NCBI GenBank assembly: GCA_003255025.1 | Contig: QANY01009110.1 | Location: 1,178,001-1,242,000 of the forward strand | Direction of reading: 5' to 3' | Length of the DNA stretch: 64,000 nucleotides | Origin: Datisca glomerata | Lineage: Eukaryota; Streptophyta; Magnoliopsida; Cucurbitales; Datiscaceae | Shown: positions 55,401-64,000 of the stretch, piece after piece | Layout: every line of letters starts with the position of its first letter | Numbering within the stretch: position 1 is the first letter of the stretch | Program-made: the position numbers and the translations under genes | Notes under the pieces: generated by a model | Told to the model about the DNA's origin: nothing | Seen by the model: the letters and a program-made list of their open reading frames with translations, nothing else | Databases searched by the model: none

Positions 55401-58400
55401 TTTTGGCATACAAAAAAAGCATTGACTTAGTCAGCACTTTGCTTGTTTCCTTTTATATACCTGGGGTACGCACCTTGTATAGTTGTACATTTTTTAGTTT
55501 AATACATTTATTATTTACCAAAAAATAAATAATGAGCTAAGAAAAGAGATGTGTGTTGTGTGGCACAAATGGAGAGAGTCTGGACCATCTCTTCATACAT
55601 TGTTCTTTTGCTCATGTTCTGTGGTCTAAATGGAGATCTGAGTTTAGTTTCAGTTGGGTTCCTCAGGAGCATGTAGAGGGGCTGTTGGGTGAGGTTCTCT
55701 AGCTAAAAATCCACAAGAAACAGAAATATTATATATATAAAAAGAAAGAATGTACAAAGTAGGTTCGGAGGAAAATAATTCCTAACCGAACACCAGAAGC
55801 CTATAGTTAATCTATATAAGCAGCCATCCAATTACAATTGAGCATAAATAAAAGAACATCCTTAAAAGCCTTAGTATTGGCTGCCTAAAAAGAAGTGAAG
55901 AACTGTATTTTCTCTCAGACTATATTAACATCGTCAGAGGCTTAAAACAATCTTGTGTTTTGGCGCGCTCGCAATTTTTTGGTACATTTTGCTAGATCGG
56001 AACAAAAGAATTTTTGAAGAGACCTCTGACGATATTAATACAGTGTGGGAGAAAATACAGTTTTTCACTTCTTTTTGGGCAGCCAAACTAAGGCTTTTAA
56101 GAATTTTTTTTTATTTATGCTCAGTTGTGATTAGATGGCTGCTTGTATAGATAACTATAGACTTTTGGTGTTCGGTTAGGAAGTCTTTTGCTCCAAACAT
56201 ACTTTGTACATTCTCTCATTCTTTATATATATATATATATAATATTTCTGTTTCTTGTAAAAAAAAGAGGTCATTTTCTTGGAAGCAGATGACAACATTT
56301 GATTGGATTAAAGGATTGGGATAATAATTTCTAATATGATTCATAGAATAGCTAGGATGAAAATTAAGAAATTTGATGAATAAGCCGGTTGTGGATAACA
56401 ACACGATTCTATAGGAGCGTCAAATTTTTTATGAAGTTTTGGAAAATTTCAAAGATCTATATATCAAGAAAGAGAATAAATTGTTTGACATACATGGATT
56501 AAATTGGGCTCCAATTCATTTTGAAAGTATGCTTTGGTTAGTGAGACAATTTGAGGAAGAAGAGGTCAAAAGATAGTTATGGAGTGTGATAGAGTAAAAT
56601 CTCTAGGTCCTGATGGGTTTTCAATGACAGTTTTCAAGTGTGTTGGGATATTCTTAAACTGGATTTGATGAGTGTTCCATGAATTTCATAAGGAATGGAA
56701 TGTTGAATGCATGTAATATTGCAACCTTCATATTCTTTTCTTTTGGTAAGAAATGGAGAATTCACGTTAAAAAAGAAGAATATAAAAAGTGTTAGATAAG
56801 CAGTCCGACCAAAAACAAAGCATAAATCAGTCTGAACAAACAACAGACCAATATGAAGAAACGAAGAACGGAATCGTCCTAAAATGTTTAGTAATAGACA
56901 CCCAAAGGAAGATCATAAAACACATATTATCCTAGACGGCCTTAACATCCTAAAAAATATCCTAAATAAGTCTCCTATTACGTTCCCCAATTTTATTTAC
57001 TTTAGTTGTGGATCCTTTTGAATAGGCTGATTTCTGGAGGTGTTTTTAATGGAATGTTTGTAGGTTTTAAAGTAGGAAGGGATAGAATTGATGCGTCTCA
57101 TTTGAGTTATCGGATGATAGTCTTTTTTAATCCAATCAATGAGGAGATGATTGAGAACTTTTTTGATAGGAAACCAATTTTTTTATTAAAAGTAAATAGA
57201 GAGTACACGAATATATTTTGGAGGATAAGAAATCCACCAAAAACTGAAAAGCGAAAATGAAAAAAACAATCCATTTTTTATGACAAACAAAGAGTTCATT
57301 AATAAAGAAAAAGGCGACTAGCTACTAGAGATACTAATTAGCAGCTACACAAATATTATAAAATAAGAAAAAAGAAAATAAAACATAACATAATTCAGAA
57401 CGGGAAGGAACACCACAGGCGGTGACTCAACCAGTAGAAAGCTAAAGAGATAGCAACATAACACAGTAAAAAGAAAAAATACGAAATGTAAATCCCCCCT
57501 TGGCTAGCCTCGTTAAAAAATCTTATCTGGTAAAAACTCCATTGGGGAAAAATACAGTGAACATTGACGCTCTCCATAAACACATCTTCTTCTTTCCCTC
57601 CCCCTTATTAAACGGGGTGATCAAAAGAAAAGCATTCACATCCCTTGGCATCACCCGACACAAATCAAATTCTGCAAAGAGTTTATGCCACGATTTAGAA
57701 GAGAAATCACAATGGAGAAACAAGTGATTCAAAGATTCTGCATTCTTTTTGCACAGATTGCACCACAGAGGAGAATGACAAGCCTTGGGATTCCTTTTCT
57801 GCAGTGCCTCACAAGTATTTACCTTCCTCACAACCATTAGCCAAACAAAAAACTTAATTTTGATTGGGATACCTGATTTCCAGATTATATTTTTGTGCCT
57901 GAAGAATGACTCAGATGAAGAGGAGGAAAGATACCGAAAGAACGATTTACATGAAAATTTGTATCTCCCAGGGCAGACCAAGATCTAATATCCTGTCTAT
58001 AAGAATGGAGAACAACTTGGTTAAGACTAGCAAGTAAGTTTTGGAGTTCCATCAATTCCTTTGGATTCAAGTCTCTTCTAAAATCAAAATGCCAGGAAAG
58101 GGGAAAAGATAAAGGCCGTAAACAACTGGGCTCACTTTAGAGACTTTGTTGCGGGCTAGGCTATTTGATGAAAAAACAATCAAAATTACAATCGTATTAC
58201 AACCATAAAGGATTCCAATTTACAAAAGAAGAAGACCATGACTAGGCATTGGTAATGTTTTGACTTTGGATTTTTCCTTTCGGAAATGATTCTCTTTGGG
58301 TTTTTGTGATTAAAATTATCGATGATCTTCATTCCAATGGTTGGGATTCTAGAGTGATGGTGAATGTTTCTTATAAAAGACCTTGGAAATTATATCCGGT

Positions 58401-58920
58401 GTACTGAATTGTTTTCTTAATGGTACGACTCTTAGATTAGGCGTCAGAAGGAATATTAGATTTGCGGAGATAGATGGGTGGGAAATATTGCTTTATATGT
58501 TTTCTTTCCTAGACTCTATTCAGTTACTTTTTTTGTTTTATAAGAGGATAAAGTAGGGGACTTAATTCTTTCTTCTCCTCCTTTTTTGTCCACCTCTTGG
58601 TCTTCTGGGTCTACTCTTTTTGTGGATGTTCTTTTGTCTTCTTTTTCATGGATTGGAAACTTTTATGGATGTAATGAGGTTATAACTTGGTTTGTCTTAT
58701 GTTTTTTCTGTTTTGGTGGAGTTTTGTTATCCTCCGACAACTAGTATTCTACTCTTTTTTCTTATTTAATATAATCTTTGTTTCCTATAAAAAATGTCAT
58801 GGGCAACTCATTTACCTTTGTCGTAGTGGAGCTTGGATGCGGTCGAAAGGAGAGAATTTGCTGGGAAAAAGGCTAGACTTGCTGCAGCTGAGCTGGCAAA
58901 ATTATCAAGACGTGTATGTG
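46413..58920 (+). CDS. VPS13: VPS13 family lipid-transfer protein, first four coding exons
   Basis: The N-terminal chorein domain of a VPS13-type bridge-like lipid-transfer protein, which moves lipids at membrane contact sites. Exons: 46413-46509, 46890-46967, 51051-51163, 58827-58920. All junctions are GT-AG and in phase, giving 127 residues. The frame starts MFEGLVRQLLVGYLGRYIKD and continues EEVLLENVELILEAFDYLQL, then VGRLSIKIPWKKLGWDPIII, then SLEDVFVCASQRDDEE, then REFAGKKARLAAAELAKLSR. VPS13 proteins usually exceed 3000 residues, so most of the gene lies to the right. Intron sizes are 380, 4083 and 7663 bases, and intron 4 (from 58921) is over 5080. The large ones are mostly LINE sequence, yet the exons are uninterrupted and highly conserved, so the gene is probably functional. 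Which plant paralogue it is cannot be decided from this part. Confidence 0.93.
47431..50705 (+). mobile_element. LINE insertion in VPS13 intron 2 with exact 19-base target duplication
   Basis: AAGAAGCATTAGTATTTCA occurs at 47412-47430 and again at 50706-50724, with a run of A before the second copy. The body carries degraded L1-type ORF2: FRPISLV near 48390, ARLREVLEETVSTNQGAFV (48443), FKIDFEKAYDHVN (48580; domain A Asp present), HLQFVDDTIF (48898), NSLEFWNLVVEKVKKRLDG (49140-49196), and zf-RVT RRPYMCLFPSWYVLCKSNFE (50153-50210). ORF1 and the endonuclease are missing. A copia fragment sits at 47500-48271. A 52-bp stretch with TTTTATTTCAAATGTTGTGG is repeated at 49946 and 50005. Stops throughout show it is dead. 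Confidence 0.85.
47500..48271 (-). mobile_element. copia fragment (LTR, primer-binding site, integrase) nested in the LINE
   Basis: On the minus strand, TGTTGGATAATATTG at 48271 starts an LTR-like segment of about 144 bp. It is followed by TGGTATCAAAACC (48127-48115), close to the initiator-Met primer-binding site TGGTATCAGAGC. Protein remnants are LHLWHARLGHVNFQYL (GAG-pre-integrase), CEICKLSKHCRKPY (integrase zinc finger) and DLIHSDVWG, then after a frameshift HRYYVTFIDHFSRCTWVYLL (integrase core). Gag is absent between the primer site and integrase. RT, RNase H and the second LTR were not found. The LINE frame resumes at once after 48272 (FHEFHSNGAVN), so the copia piece is the later insertion. 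Confidence 0.75.
51480..52018 (+). mobile_element. LINE zf-RVT region fragment in VPS13 intron 3
   Basis: Frames give SLDVEHLFFC-type zf-RVT signatures: NVAKWNLGLDQSCVFYTTGL at 51733 followed by ESVEHLFFCYSV, and FSGETWSQCTYWLLRHIHEE at 51880. This is the C-terminal domain downstream of RT in plant LINEs. It differs in sequence from the neighbouring LINE families. No target duplication was recognised. Confidence 0.6.
52019..55230 (+). mobile_element. LINE family B copy, split by a nested LINE
   Basis: The two halves are 52019-52630 and 54363-55230. The first half starts at PVVEKVKKRLDGWKKG, matching the copies at 49160 and 60535. It runs through ERFMRDFLREGVEEGRKDH (52203) to AATGATAAAGTTGGAGA. 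The second half resumes AATGTAAAAGTTGGAGA and continues into VWALDKSGVFSCKS (54522), RRPHMCFSTSWCVLCKS (54701) and the 3' end near 55215 (TGTTTCCTAT). Frameshifts are present. It is 5'-truncated inside RT. Confidence 0.75.
52631..54362 (+). mobile_element. LINE family C copy nested in LINE B
   Basis: Flanked by AATGATAAAGTTGGAGA (52614-52630) and AATGTAAAAGTTGGAGA (54363-54379), target-duplication copies with two differences. The coding remnant runs from RT (GLLKGFEVIRDRVHTTHLQF, then ADDTIFFLEG with FADD intact, at 52640) through GLKVNLGKSSIAGLGRTKDS and MQYLGMPLGGNPFSESFWEP (52893) to MMRDFLCEGSDEGGGNH (53114) and zf-RVT RCVLCGTNGESLDHLFIHCS (53871). The 3' end is TTATATAAAAAAATAATG. It is 5'-truncated, with one stop at 53020 and others after 53280. 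Confidence 0.85.
55290..55544 (+). mobile_element. probable LINE 3' tail fragment
   Basis: The end TATATACCTGGGGTACGCAC, then TTTAGTTTAATACATTTATT and ACCAAAAAATAAATAATG, has the layout of another plant L1-type 3' end (U-rich stretch, TTTAATA, short A-rich tail). No coding remnant supports it. Confidence 0.35.
55545..56272 (+). mobile_element. LINE family C 3' fragment containing an inverted copy of its own tail
   Basis: 55545-55724 repeats 53868-54045 almost base for base (CACAAATGGAGAGAGTCTGG, CAGGAGCATGTAGAGGGGCT). 55725-55940 is the reverse complement of the family C 3' end (GTTCGGAGGAAAATAATTCC, AACCGAACACCAGAAGCC, TATATAAGCAGCCATCCAAT). 55941-56272 then resumes the forward copy (GAACAAAAGAATTTTTGAAG, then the 3' end with a TA microsatellite at 56221-56242). 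So a minus-strand tail sits inside a plus-strand copy. Confidence 0.8.
56280..57160 (+). mobile_element. LINE ORF2 linker and RT fragment
   Basis: Plus-strand remnants: VRQFEEEEVKR near 56540, VIE*NL*VLMGFQ (from SPGPDGFS) near 56588-56625, FHEFHKEWNVECM-type text near 56680, and after an interruption DPFE plus VGFKVGRDRIDASHLS at 57060, which corresponds to the RT segment just before the catalytic YADD. The stretch 56735-57000 is unrelated to RT and looks like a reversed 3' fragment of another LINE. Confidence 0.6.
57161..57250 (-). mobile_element. LINE B 3' tail, reverse orientation
   Basis: GATAGGAAACCAATTTTTTT, then ATTAAAAGTAAATAGAGAGT, then GGAGGATAAGAAATCCACCA parallels 62972-63050 (GACAGGAAACAGAAAAG..., GGAGGATGAGTAATCCACCA), which is the reversed 3' end of family B. 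It is a very short insertion placed where the plus-strand RT fragment breaks off. Confidence 0.65.
57270..58140 (-). mobile_element. LINE family D 3' part on the minus strand
   Basis: The minus-strand frame 57981-57526 is open for 152 codons and reads FSCKSFFRYLSSSSSESF, KIKFFVWLMVVRKVNTCEAL, CNLCKKNAESLNHLFLHCDF and MPRDVNAFLLI, a zf-RVT domain like those of the other LINEs. It ends with a tail near 57270 (reverse complement of ATGACAAACAAAGAGTTC). The upstream remnant NPKELMELQNLLASLNQVVL is at 58067. This is the least degraded zf-RVT frame in the window. Confidence 0.75.
58255..58797 (+). mobile_element. LINE family B-like 3' fragment ending just before VPS13 exon 4
   Basis: GNDSLWVFVIKII then LHSNGWDSRVM (58282-58360) matches the family B segment ENNSLWVSVNK...TPTDGTLKWW near 60860. 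The 3' end TTTGTTTCCTATAAAAAA reaches 58794, only about 30 bases before the exon at 58827. The insertion therefore provides part of the sequence just upstream of the splice acceptor. It is heavily mutated. Confidence 0.65.
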
Positions 58921-59402
58921 GTGAGCTCCTTGTTGTTTCAAGTTCCTGCAATTTCTTGATCATATTAATATATGTTTTTTCATAAAAAATAGATTATTAG
59001 GTGAAACGGGAAGCAGTTAGCCTCATTCACAAAAGCTTTCTTTTGGTTGGTAAGAGGTTAATGTTTATGAAAAAAGGAGGTTGTACAAAACTGTGGACGA
59101 GTCCCACTTAGATGCTCAATATTTCACGCCGTCCTACAGAAGTTCTATTCTATCATGTCATACTCAAACTTTTGGACCCAACCACCCAAAAGCTGATAAC
59201 CACATCTCAAGAAATTAGATGTTTGTTTTATCTCCAAAATATAGAATCATAAGGAGATATATGTTCTCAGGAAAAGAAGAAAAAATATGAAGGATGTGAT
59301 GATTTTGGCAGGATCTAAGGCCATTGTAAGAAAGTGAGGATTTGTCATTATAGTCGTAGATTTTTTTCCTATAGAAGATTCTCATTCTAAAATTGTCTTA
59401 TT
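58921..59402. other. start of VPS13 intron 4, nothing recognised
   Basis: Begins with a normal donor GTGAGC after exon 4. AT-rich sequence with no coding or repeat signature that I can assign. The next VPS13 coding exon was not found up to 64000. Confidence 0.5.
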
Positions 59403-59600
59403 TCAACGTTGTTTCCTAGAAGCAATAATCCTCCTCCAAAGACTTCGATGTTCTTGAGAGAAGCGCCATAACCACTTAGACAAAAGTGGTTCCGTTAACA
59501 CTTTAACGTTTTTGATACCCAGAGCTCCTCTACTCCGGGAACAACACAAACTAACCCAACTGACAAGACGTAACTTCTTATATTCTTCAGTACCTTGCAA
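59403..59600 (-). mobile_element. LINE RT 3' fragment, minus strand
   Basis: The minus frame reads EEYKKLRLVSWVSLCCSRSR, then GALGIKNVKVLTEPLLSKWL and WRFSQEHRSLWRRIIASR, the conserved segment after RT in plant LINEs (compare [19 protein letters not shown] and LWRRIIVARTNG in the LINE at 44480-44620). It is flanked by unrelated DNA, so it is a small isolated piece. Confidence 0.7.
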
Positions 59601-59734
59601 TGGACATGAAGTCTACTTTTCTCCAACCTATTAGGGTGGGGTTATGTTTCTTTTGTAGTGGTTCATTTCATGATCTTTAAACTATTGCATAGTAACTTAT
59701 AGTTCCTAGAATTCATTTAATACTCCTTATTTCC

Positions 59735-61833
59735 CTCTAGACTGGCAGAATTCAGACCTATTACCTTAGTTTGTAGCATTTATAAGATCCTGACAAAGGT
59801 GTTGGCTGCAAGATTAAGAGAAATTTTGGAGGAAACTGTTTCTAAAAATCAAGGGGCTTTTGTTAGTAATAGACAAATTTTGGACATGGTGCGGGTGGCA
59901 AATGAGATTATTGAGGATTATAGATGTAACAAAAAGGAAGGAATTGTCTTCAAAATAGACTTGAATTGGAATTTTATCGATTTAGTCTTAGAGAAAAAGG
60001 GTTTTGGAGTGCTTTGGAGAAAATGAATTAATGGCTATCTGAACTTGGTCAATTTTTCAGTAATGGTTAATGGGAGACCTAGAGGAAAATTCAAAGGCTC
60101 TAGAGGCTTGAGACAAGGGGACCCCATATCTTCTTTTTTATTTACGTTAGTGGTTGATGCTTTAAGCAGATTGGTTCCTAGAGGTGTAGATAATGATGTT
60201 TTAGATGGTTCTAAAATAGGAAGAAATAAATTAGATGTGTCTCATTTGCAATTTGCATGTGATACTATCTTTTTTATTTCTAACAGTAAAGAGAGGTTTG
60301 AGAATCTGATGAATATAGTTAAATTTTTTTGGTCTCTTAATATAGTTAAATTGTTTTGGTCTCTTTCTGGATTGAAAATTAACTTAGAGAAGTGTGTGGT
60401 AGCAGGGATTAATGTTAATGATTTAGTTTTGAATGAGCTTGCCGACTTTGTAGGATGTGGTGTGGGATCTTGGCCTATGAAATATTTAGGTCTCCCTCTT
60501 GGAGGTGATCCCAATTCCTTGGAGTTTTGGAATCCGGTTGTTGAGAAGGTGATGAAAAGATTGGATGGGTGGAAAAAAAAGAAGTTTTTCTAGGAGGCAG
60601 GTCAGTTTTGATTCAAGCTGTTTTGAAAAGTATCCCAATTTATTATGTCTATTTTTAGATTACCACCGAAAGCAGCTAGCATCTTAGAGAGATTGATGAG
60701 ATACTTTCTTTGGGAGGGTGTTGAGGAAGGGAGAAAAGACCACTTAGTTAGAGGGGAAGAGGTTACTAAAAGCAAGGATCTAGGTGGGTTGAGTATAGGT
60801 ATTCTTTTGTCTAGGATTAAAGCACTCTTAGGGAAATGGTTTTGGAGGTTTCCTTTAGAAAACAATTCTTTATGGGTTTCTGTTAACAAAGTATTTATGG
60901 TACTCACTCCAACGGATGGGACTCTAAAATGGTGGTGAGTGGTTCTTTTATAAAACCTTGGAAGTTTATTTCTAGAGGACTTAAATCTTTTCTCAATGGA
61001 GTTTCTCTGAGCTCAGGTGATGACAAGAAAATTAATTCTGTGAAGATAAATGAATGGGTGACAATGCTTTTTCTGCTTCTTTTCCAAACCTTCATTTATT
61101 TTCTTTGAACCATAATGATAAAGTTGGAGACTTAATTCTTTCTTATTCTCCACTCTTGGAATTTATCTTTTAGAAGAAACTTAACTGATTCTTGACAAAT
61201 CTGGGGTTTTCTCTTGTAAATTCGTTATGAATTTTATTTCAAATGTTGTGGATTCCCATCAATCCTTCCTTTTTCCTATTTTTTTTGATCAGTTCCTTCC
61301 ATTTTCCTCTAATATGGAAATCATGCTCTCTTTCCAAAGTTAAATTTTTTTTTATGGTTGTTAGTATTTGGAAAGGTAAGTACTGCTGATACTCTTTGGA
61401 AGAGAAGACCTATATGTTCTTATCTCCTTCTAGGTGTGTTTTGTGCAAAAACAACTTTGAGAGTTTGAACCATCTTTTTCTGCATTGCCCTTTAGCTTCT
61501 TCATTATGGAGTCGGTTGTTGATATTGTTTGATCTCAGCTGGGTGCAGCCTTGTTCAGTGGACATGTTGATAAGATTGGATTTTGGTGGTGGATGGCTAT
61601 TTATAATCTCACGTTGCAATTTTGGAAGTTGGATGTTCTTAAGGAAATTGGTGAAGCTTGTAAACGAAGCGATAGAAGCACCATCATCGTCATCTTCCAT
61701 ATTTTGGAATTTAGTGTTATTTGCTTTGTTCTTGCTCTGTTCAGATTTCAGTTTTTGGTTGATTACTCATCCTCCAAATCATGTTCTTGTACTCCTTTTA
61801 TCATTAATATAACTTTTTTGTTTCCTATAAAAA
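59735..61833 (+). mobile_element. LINE family B copy in VPS13 intron 4
   Basis: Starts in RT (AEFRPITLVCSIYKILTKV, 59747), ARLREILEETVSKNQGAFVS (59805), SRGLRQGDPISSFLFTLVVD (60098), SHLQFACDTIFFIS (60239), GLKINLEKCVVAGINVNDLV, MKYLGLPLGGDPNSLEFW (60478), ERLMRYFLWEGVEEGRKDH (60685), and zf-RVT NNFESLNHLFLHCPLA (61450). Two RT catalytic sites are damaged: FADD has become FACD, and the domain A segment with FEKAYD is deleted after FKIDL near 59963. The repeated words ATAGTTAAAT...TTTTTGGTCTCT at 60315 and 60343 show a short internal duplication. 61592-61680 is an intruding piece of ORF1-type sequence. The 3' end is TTTCCTATAAAAAAAATC. Confidence 0.8.
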
Positions 61834-61835
61834 AA

Positions 61836-62625
61836 ATCTTCCATACTTTCTTCCGAATCAGACAAGGTGTAATTGGTCTATATCTGAAACAACCCCAATG
61901 TACTTGGTAACTTTCTCACCCTCCTGTCTCCTCCCATAAGCTTGCCTAAAATATCTCTGTTTATAATTTTCTTCATCCTCGGTTTGAGATTCTGTGATAC
62001 CCATAAGATTAATCTCCCCCCCTAAATTCGGGCCTTAATTGTAGCTGCTCGACACTACTAGCTTGGGGAGGTGTGTATCTAATCTTACATTGGACTACTT
62101 CTGACTGAATTTTGGGCTTGCCTTCTGACAAGTCTTGGGTCTCCTCGCGGGCTGGCCCATTAAGAGAACCAATTGGATCTGAATTTTCCTGTGCTTGACC
62201 TGTATCCTGGTTTACCTTACTGTCCAAGCCCTTACTACCCACGGAAACTGTAAATTTACCTGATGGGGATGCATGACCCGGTGAAGGAGCCCATCTTCTC
62301 CCTCATTGTTGCTACTCCTTACGCCAATGCATTGTACCGACGCATCACCACCTTTCGCATCCTGACCGCAAAGCTGAGTCCTTCCCTTTGAATATAAATT
62401 TCAGCCGGAATAAACCCATTAACATTCTGTTTGACTTTGATTTTGGCTGCATGTAAACTTTTACAGCCAATCGAAGTTGTCTGTCATGATAGAACTCCAA
62501 CAAGCTTCACCAATTCCCTTAAAAACATCCAGCTTCCAAAATTGCAACGGGAGATTCTAAATGGCCAACCACCCGCCATAACTTGCTCTCGATGCGTCAG
62601 TCAAAAGATTGCACCCCTGGAACCC
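61836..62625 (-). mobile_element. LINE ORF1 (DUF4283-type) fragment, minus strand
   Basis: Minus-strand remnants read ISRCNFGSWMF and LVKLV (62560-62500), homologous to the stray piece at 61592-61680, then an open frame of 77 codons (62242-62012, SKVNQDTGQAQENSDPIGSL). The first motif belongs to the C-terminal half of the DUF4283 ORF1 region of plant LINEs; the following linker is low-complexity, as usual before ORF2. It abuts the 3' end of the previous LINE in the opposite orientation. Confidence 0.55.
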
Positions 62626-62965
62626 CGTCATTGAGAAGTTCGACTCTAGACTATCATCTTGGAAAGGTCAATATTTCCAAAGGTGGTTCTTTTAAGAATA
62701 TTCCTTTGTTTTTGATTAATATGACTGGTTGGCTGTCTGTATAGATGAATTTTGTCTTTTGGTGTTCAACTAGGAAGGTTAATCCTCCGAATCGTCTTTT
62801 GTGCATCTTGTTTTTAATATAATTTTTTGTTCTATCAAAAAATATTTCCAAAGGTAGTTGGGTTACTCTTATCAAGATCATATTTTCCAGTTTGCCCATT
62901 ATTTCCTTCTTGTCTTCCTATCCTCATTTGGGTGGATAATTTGCTGGAAAAAAAGTTGAGAGATT
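62626..62965 (+). mobile_element. LINE RT fragment with a 152-bp nested LINE tail
   Basis: The plus frame NPVIEKFDSRLSSWKGQYF (62623-62680) leads into SSLPIISFLSSYP (62890-62930), the usual post-RT segment. It is interrupted at 62689-62840 by a LINE 3' tail (GGCTGTCTGTATAGATGAAT, TTTTGGTGTTCAACTAGGAA) flanked by AATATTTCCAAAGGTGGTT (62670-62688) and AATATTTCCAAAGGTAGTT (62841-62859), a 19-base target duplication with one mismatch. Confidence 0.8.
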
Positions 62966-64000
62966 TTTTTGACAGGAAACAGAAAAGTTATATTAATAAT
63001 AAAAAGAGTACAAGAATAGGATTTGGAGGATGAGTAATCCACCAAAAACAAAACAAAACAAGAACAAAGCAAATAACACCGAAATCCAGAATTACACAGA
63101 ATTACAACCTTAACAAATTCCAATTTTTAGAAAAAGAAGACCAAGGGGTATCCTTAAAAAATTTCGACTTTGACGACCAAGAAGAAACCAATAAAATAAC
63201 TTTCTTCCATAAAACTGACTCATCAGCAAACGCATCTTAAAAGTTCTTCCATTTCTCTCAAGCCAAAAAACCCAAAAGACAACAAAGACCGCATGATACC
63301 ATAAAACATCTTTCTTCTTATTTCCACCAGCAAAATCCAATCTTATCAACATCTCCACTGAACAAGGCTGTACCCAGCTAAGATCAAACAATGTCAACAA
63401 TTGATTCCATAATGAAGAAGCTAAAGGGCAATGCAGAAAAAGATGGTTTGAACTCTCAGAGTTGCTTTTGCACAAAACACACCAAGAAGGAGATAAGTAC
63501 ATATAAGGTCTTCTCGTTTGAAGAGTATTAGTAGTACTTACCTTTCCCAATACCAACAACCATAACAAAACTTTAACTTTGGAAGGAGAGCATGATTTCC
63601 ATATTAGAGGAAAAGGGAAGGATTGATGGGAAGCCACAACATTTGAAATAAACTTCATAAAGGATTTACAAGAAAAACCCCCAGATTTGTCAAGTGCCCA
63701 CACCCTTATCCATCACTTCAGTATTAAAAGAACAAGATTTGGGCAAGGACAACAAATTAAGATACTCCCCGGTTTCTGAATCAGTTAAGTTTCTTCTCAA
63801 AACAGTTTGTATCAACACAAAAAAGCCTCCTCTAGAAAAACTGACTTTTTTCCTCTCATCCAACTTTTTTTCACCTTCTCAACAACCGGATTCCAAAATT
63901 CCATGGAATTGAGAATACCTCCAAGAGGGAGACCTAAATATTTCATAGGCCAAGATCCCACACCACATCCTACAAAGTTGGCAAGCTCATTCAAACTAAA
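62966..64000 (-). mobile_element. LINE family B copy, minus strand, running off the window
   Basis: The 3' end is at 62966 (reverse complement of TTTTCTGTTTCCTGTC). Going toward higher coordinates: the 197-codon frame 63703-63113 reads MWALDKSGGFSCKSFMKFIS, VLLWLLVLGKVSTTNTLQ, WCVLCKSNSESSNHLFLHCP and PCSVEMLIRLDFAGGNKKKD (zf-RVT). Then 63994-63815 reads MNELANFVGCGVGSWPMKYL and GLPLGGILNSMEFWNPVVEK (end of RT). The part between these two blocks that other copies have is deleted. The rest lies beyond 64000. Confidence 0.85.

Noticed and set aside
57270..58797. Twin-priming (5' inversion) as the origin of the minus/plus LINE pair
   Set aside because: The minus-strand part contains its own 3' tail and belongs to a different family from the plus-strand part, so these are separate insertions.

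Overview
The window is nuclear DNA of a flowering plant, most likely a eudicot. The evidence is AT-rich sequence, GT-AG introns, plant-type proteins (COG1, the LOB-domain factor AS2, the DegP-type protease DEG10, a plant VPS13) and plant transposons (Ty1/copia, L1-type LINEs, CACTA-like elements, a SINE). I cannot name the species.

Layout. 1-3959: the last four coding exons of COG1 (+). 3960-11818: AT-rich intergenic DNA with no recognisable gene. 11819-13206: ASYMMETRIC LEAVES2 (-), with a one-exon coding region and a 5'UTR intron holding a long GA repeat. 13207-16571: GA-rich upstream DNA ending in a minisatellite. 16572-26430: a nest of CACTA-like DNA transposons carrying pieces of host genes, namely a DnaJ6-like first exon, RCC1-repeat-like pieces and one BOP1-like exon. 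27310-31560: a decayed Ty1/copia element on the minus strand, itself broken by two insertions. 33768-39825: a complete eight-exon DEG10 gene (+), with a SINE and a LINE tail in its introns. 40011-45646: a dead 5.6-kb LINE just downstream of DEG10. 46413-58920: the first four coding exons of a VPS13 lipid-transfer protein gene (+). Its second, third and fourth introns are about 4.1 kb, 7.7 kb and more than 5 kb, and are built largely of nested LINE fragments that continue to the window edge.

The four host genes do not form a pathway. COG1 and VPS13 act in membrane trafficking and lipid transfer, AS2 in leaf polarity, and DEG10 probably in organellar protein quality control. What dominates the window is transposon biology. 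Several insertions still show target-site duplications, so their order can be read, and one DNA element carries host exons all on one strand, as a shuffled gene would. I found no CRISPR array, operon, functional tRNA, rRNA or miRNA gene.
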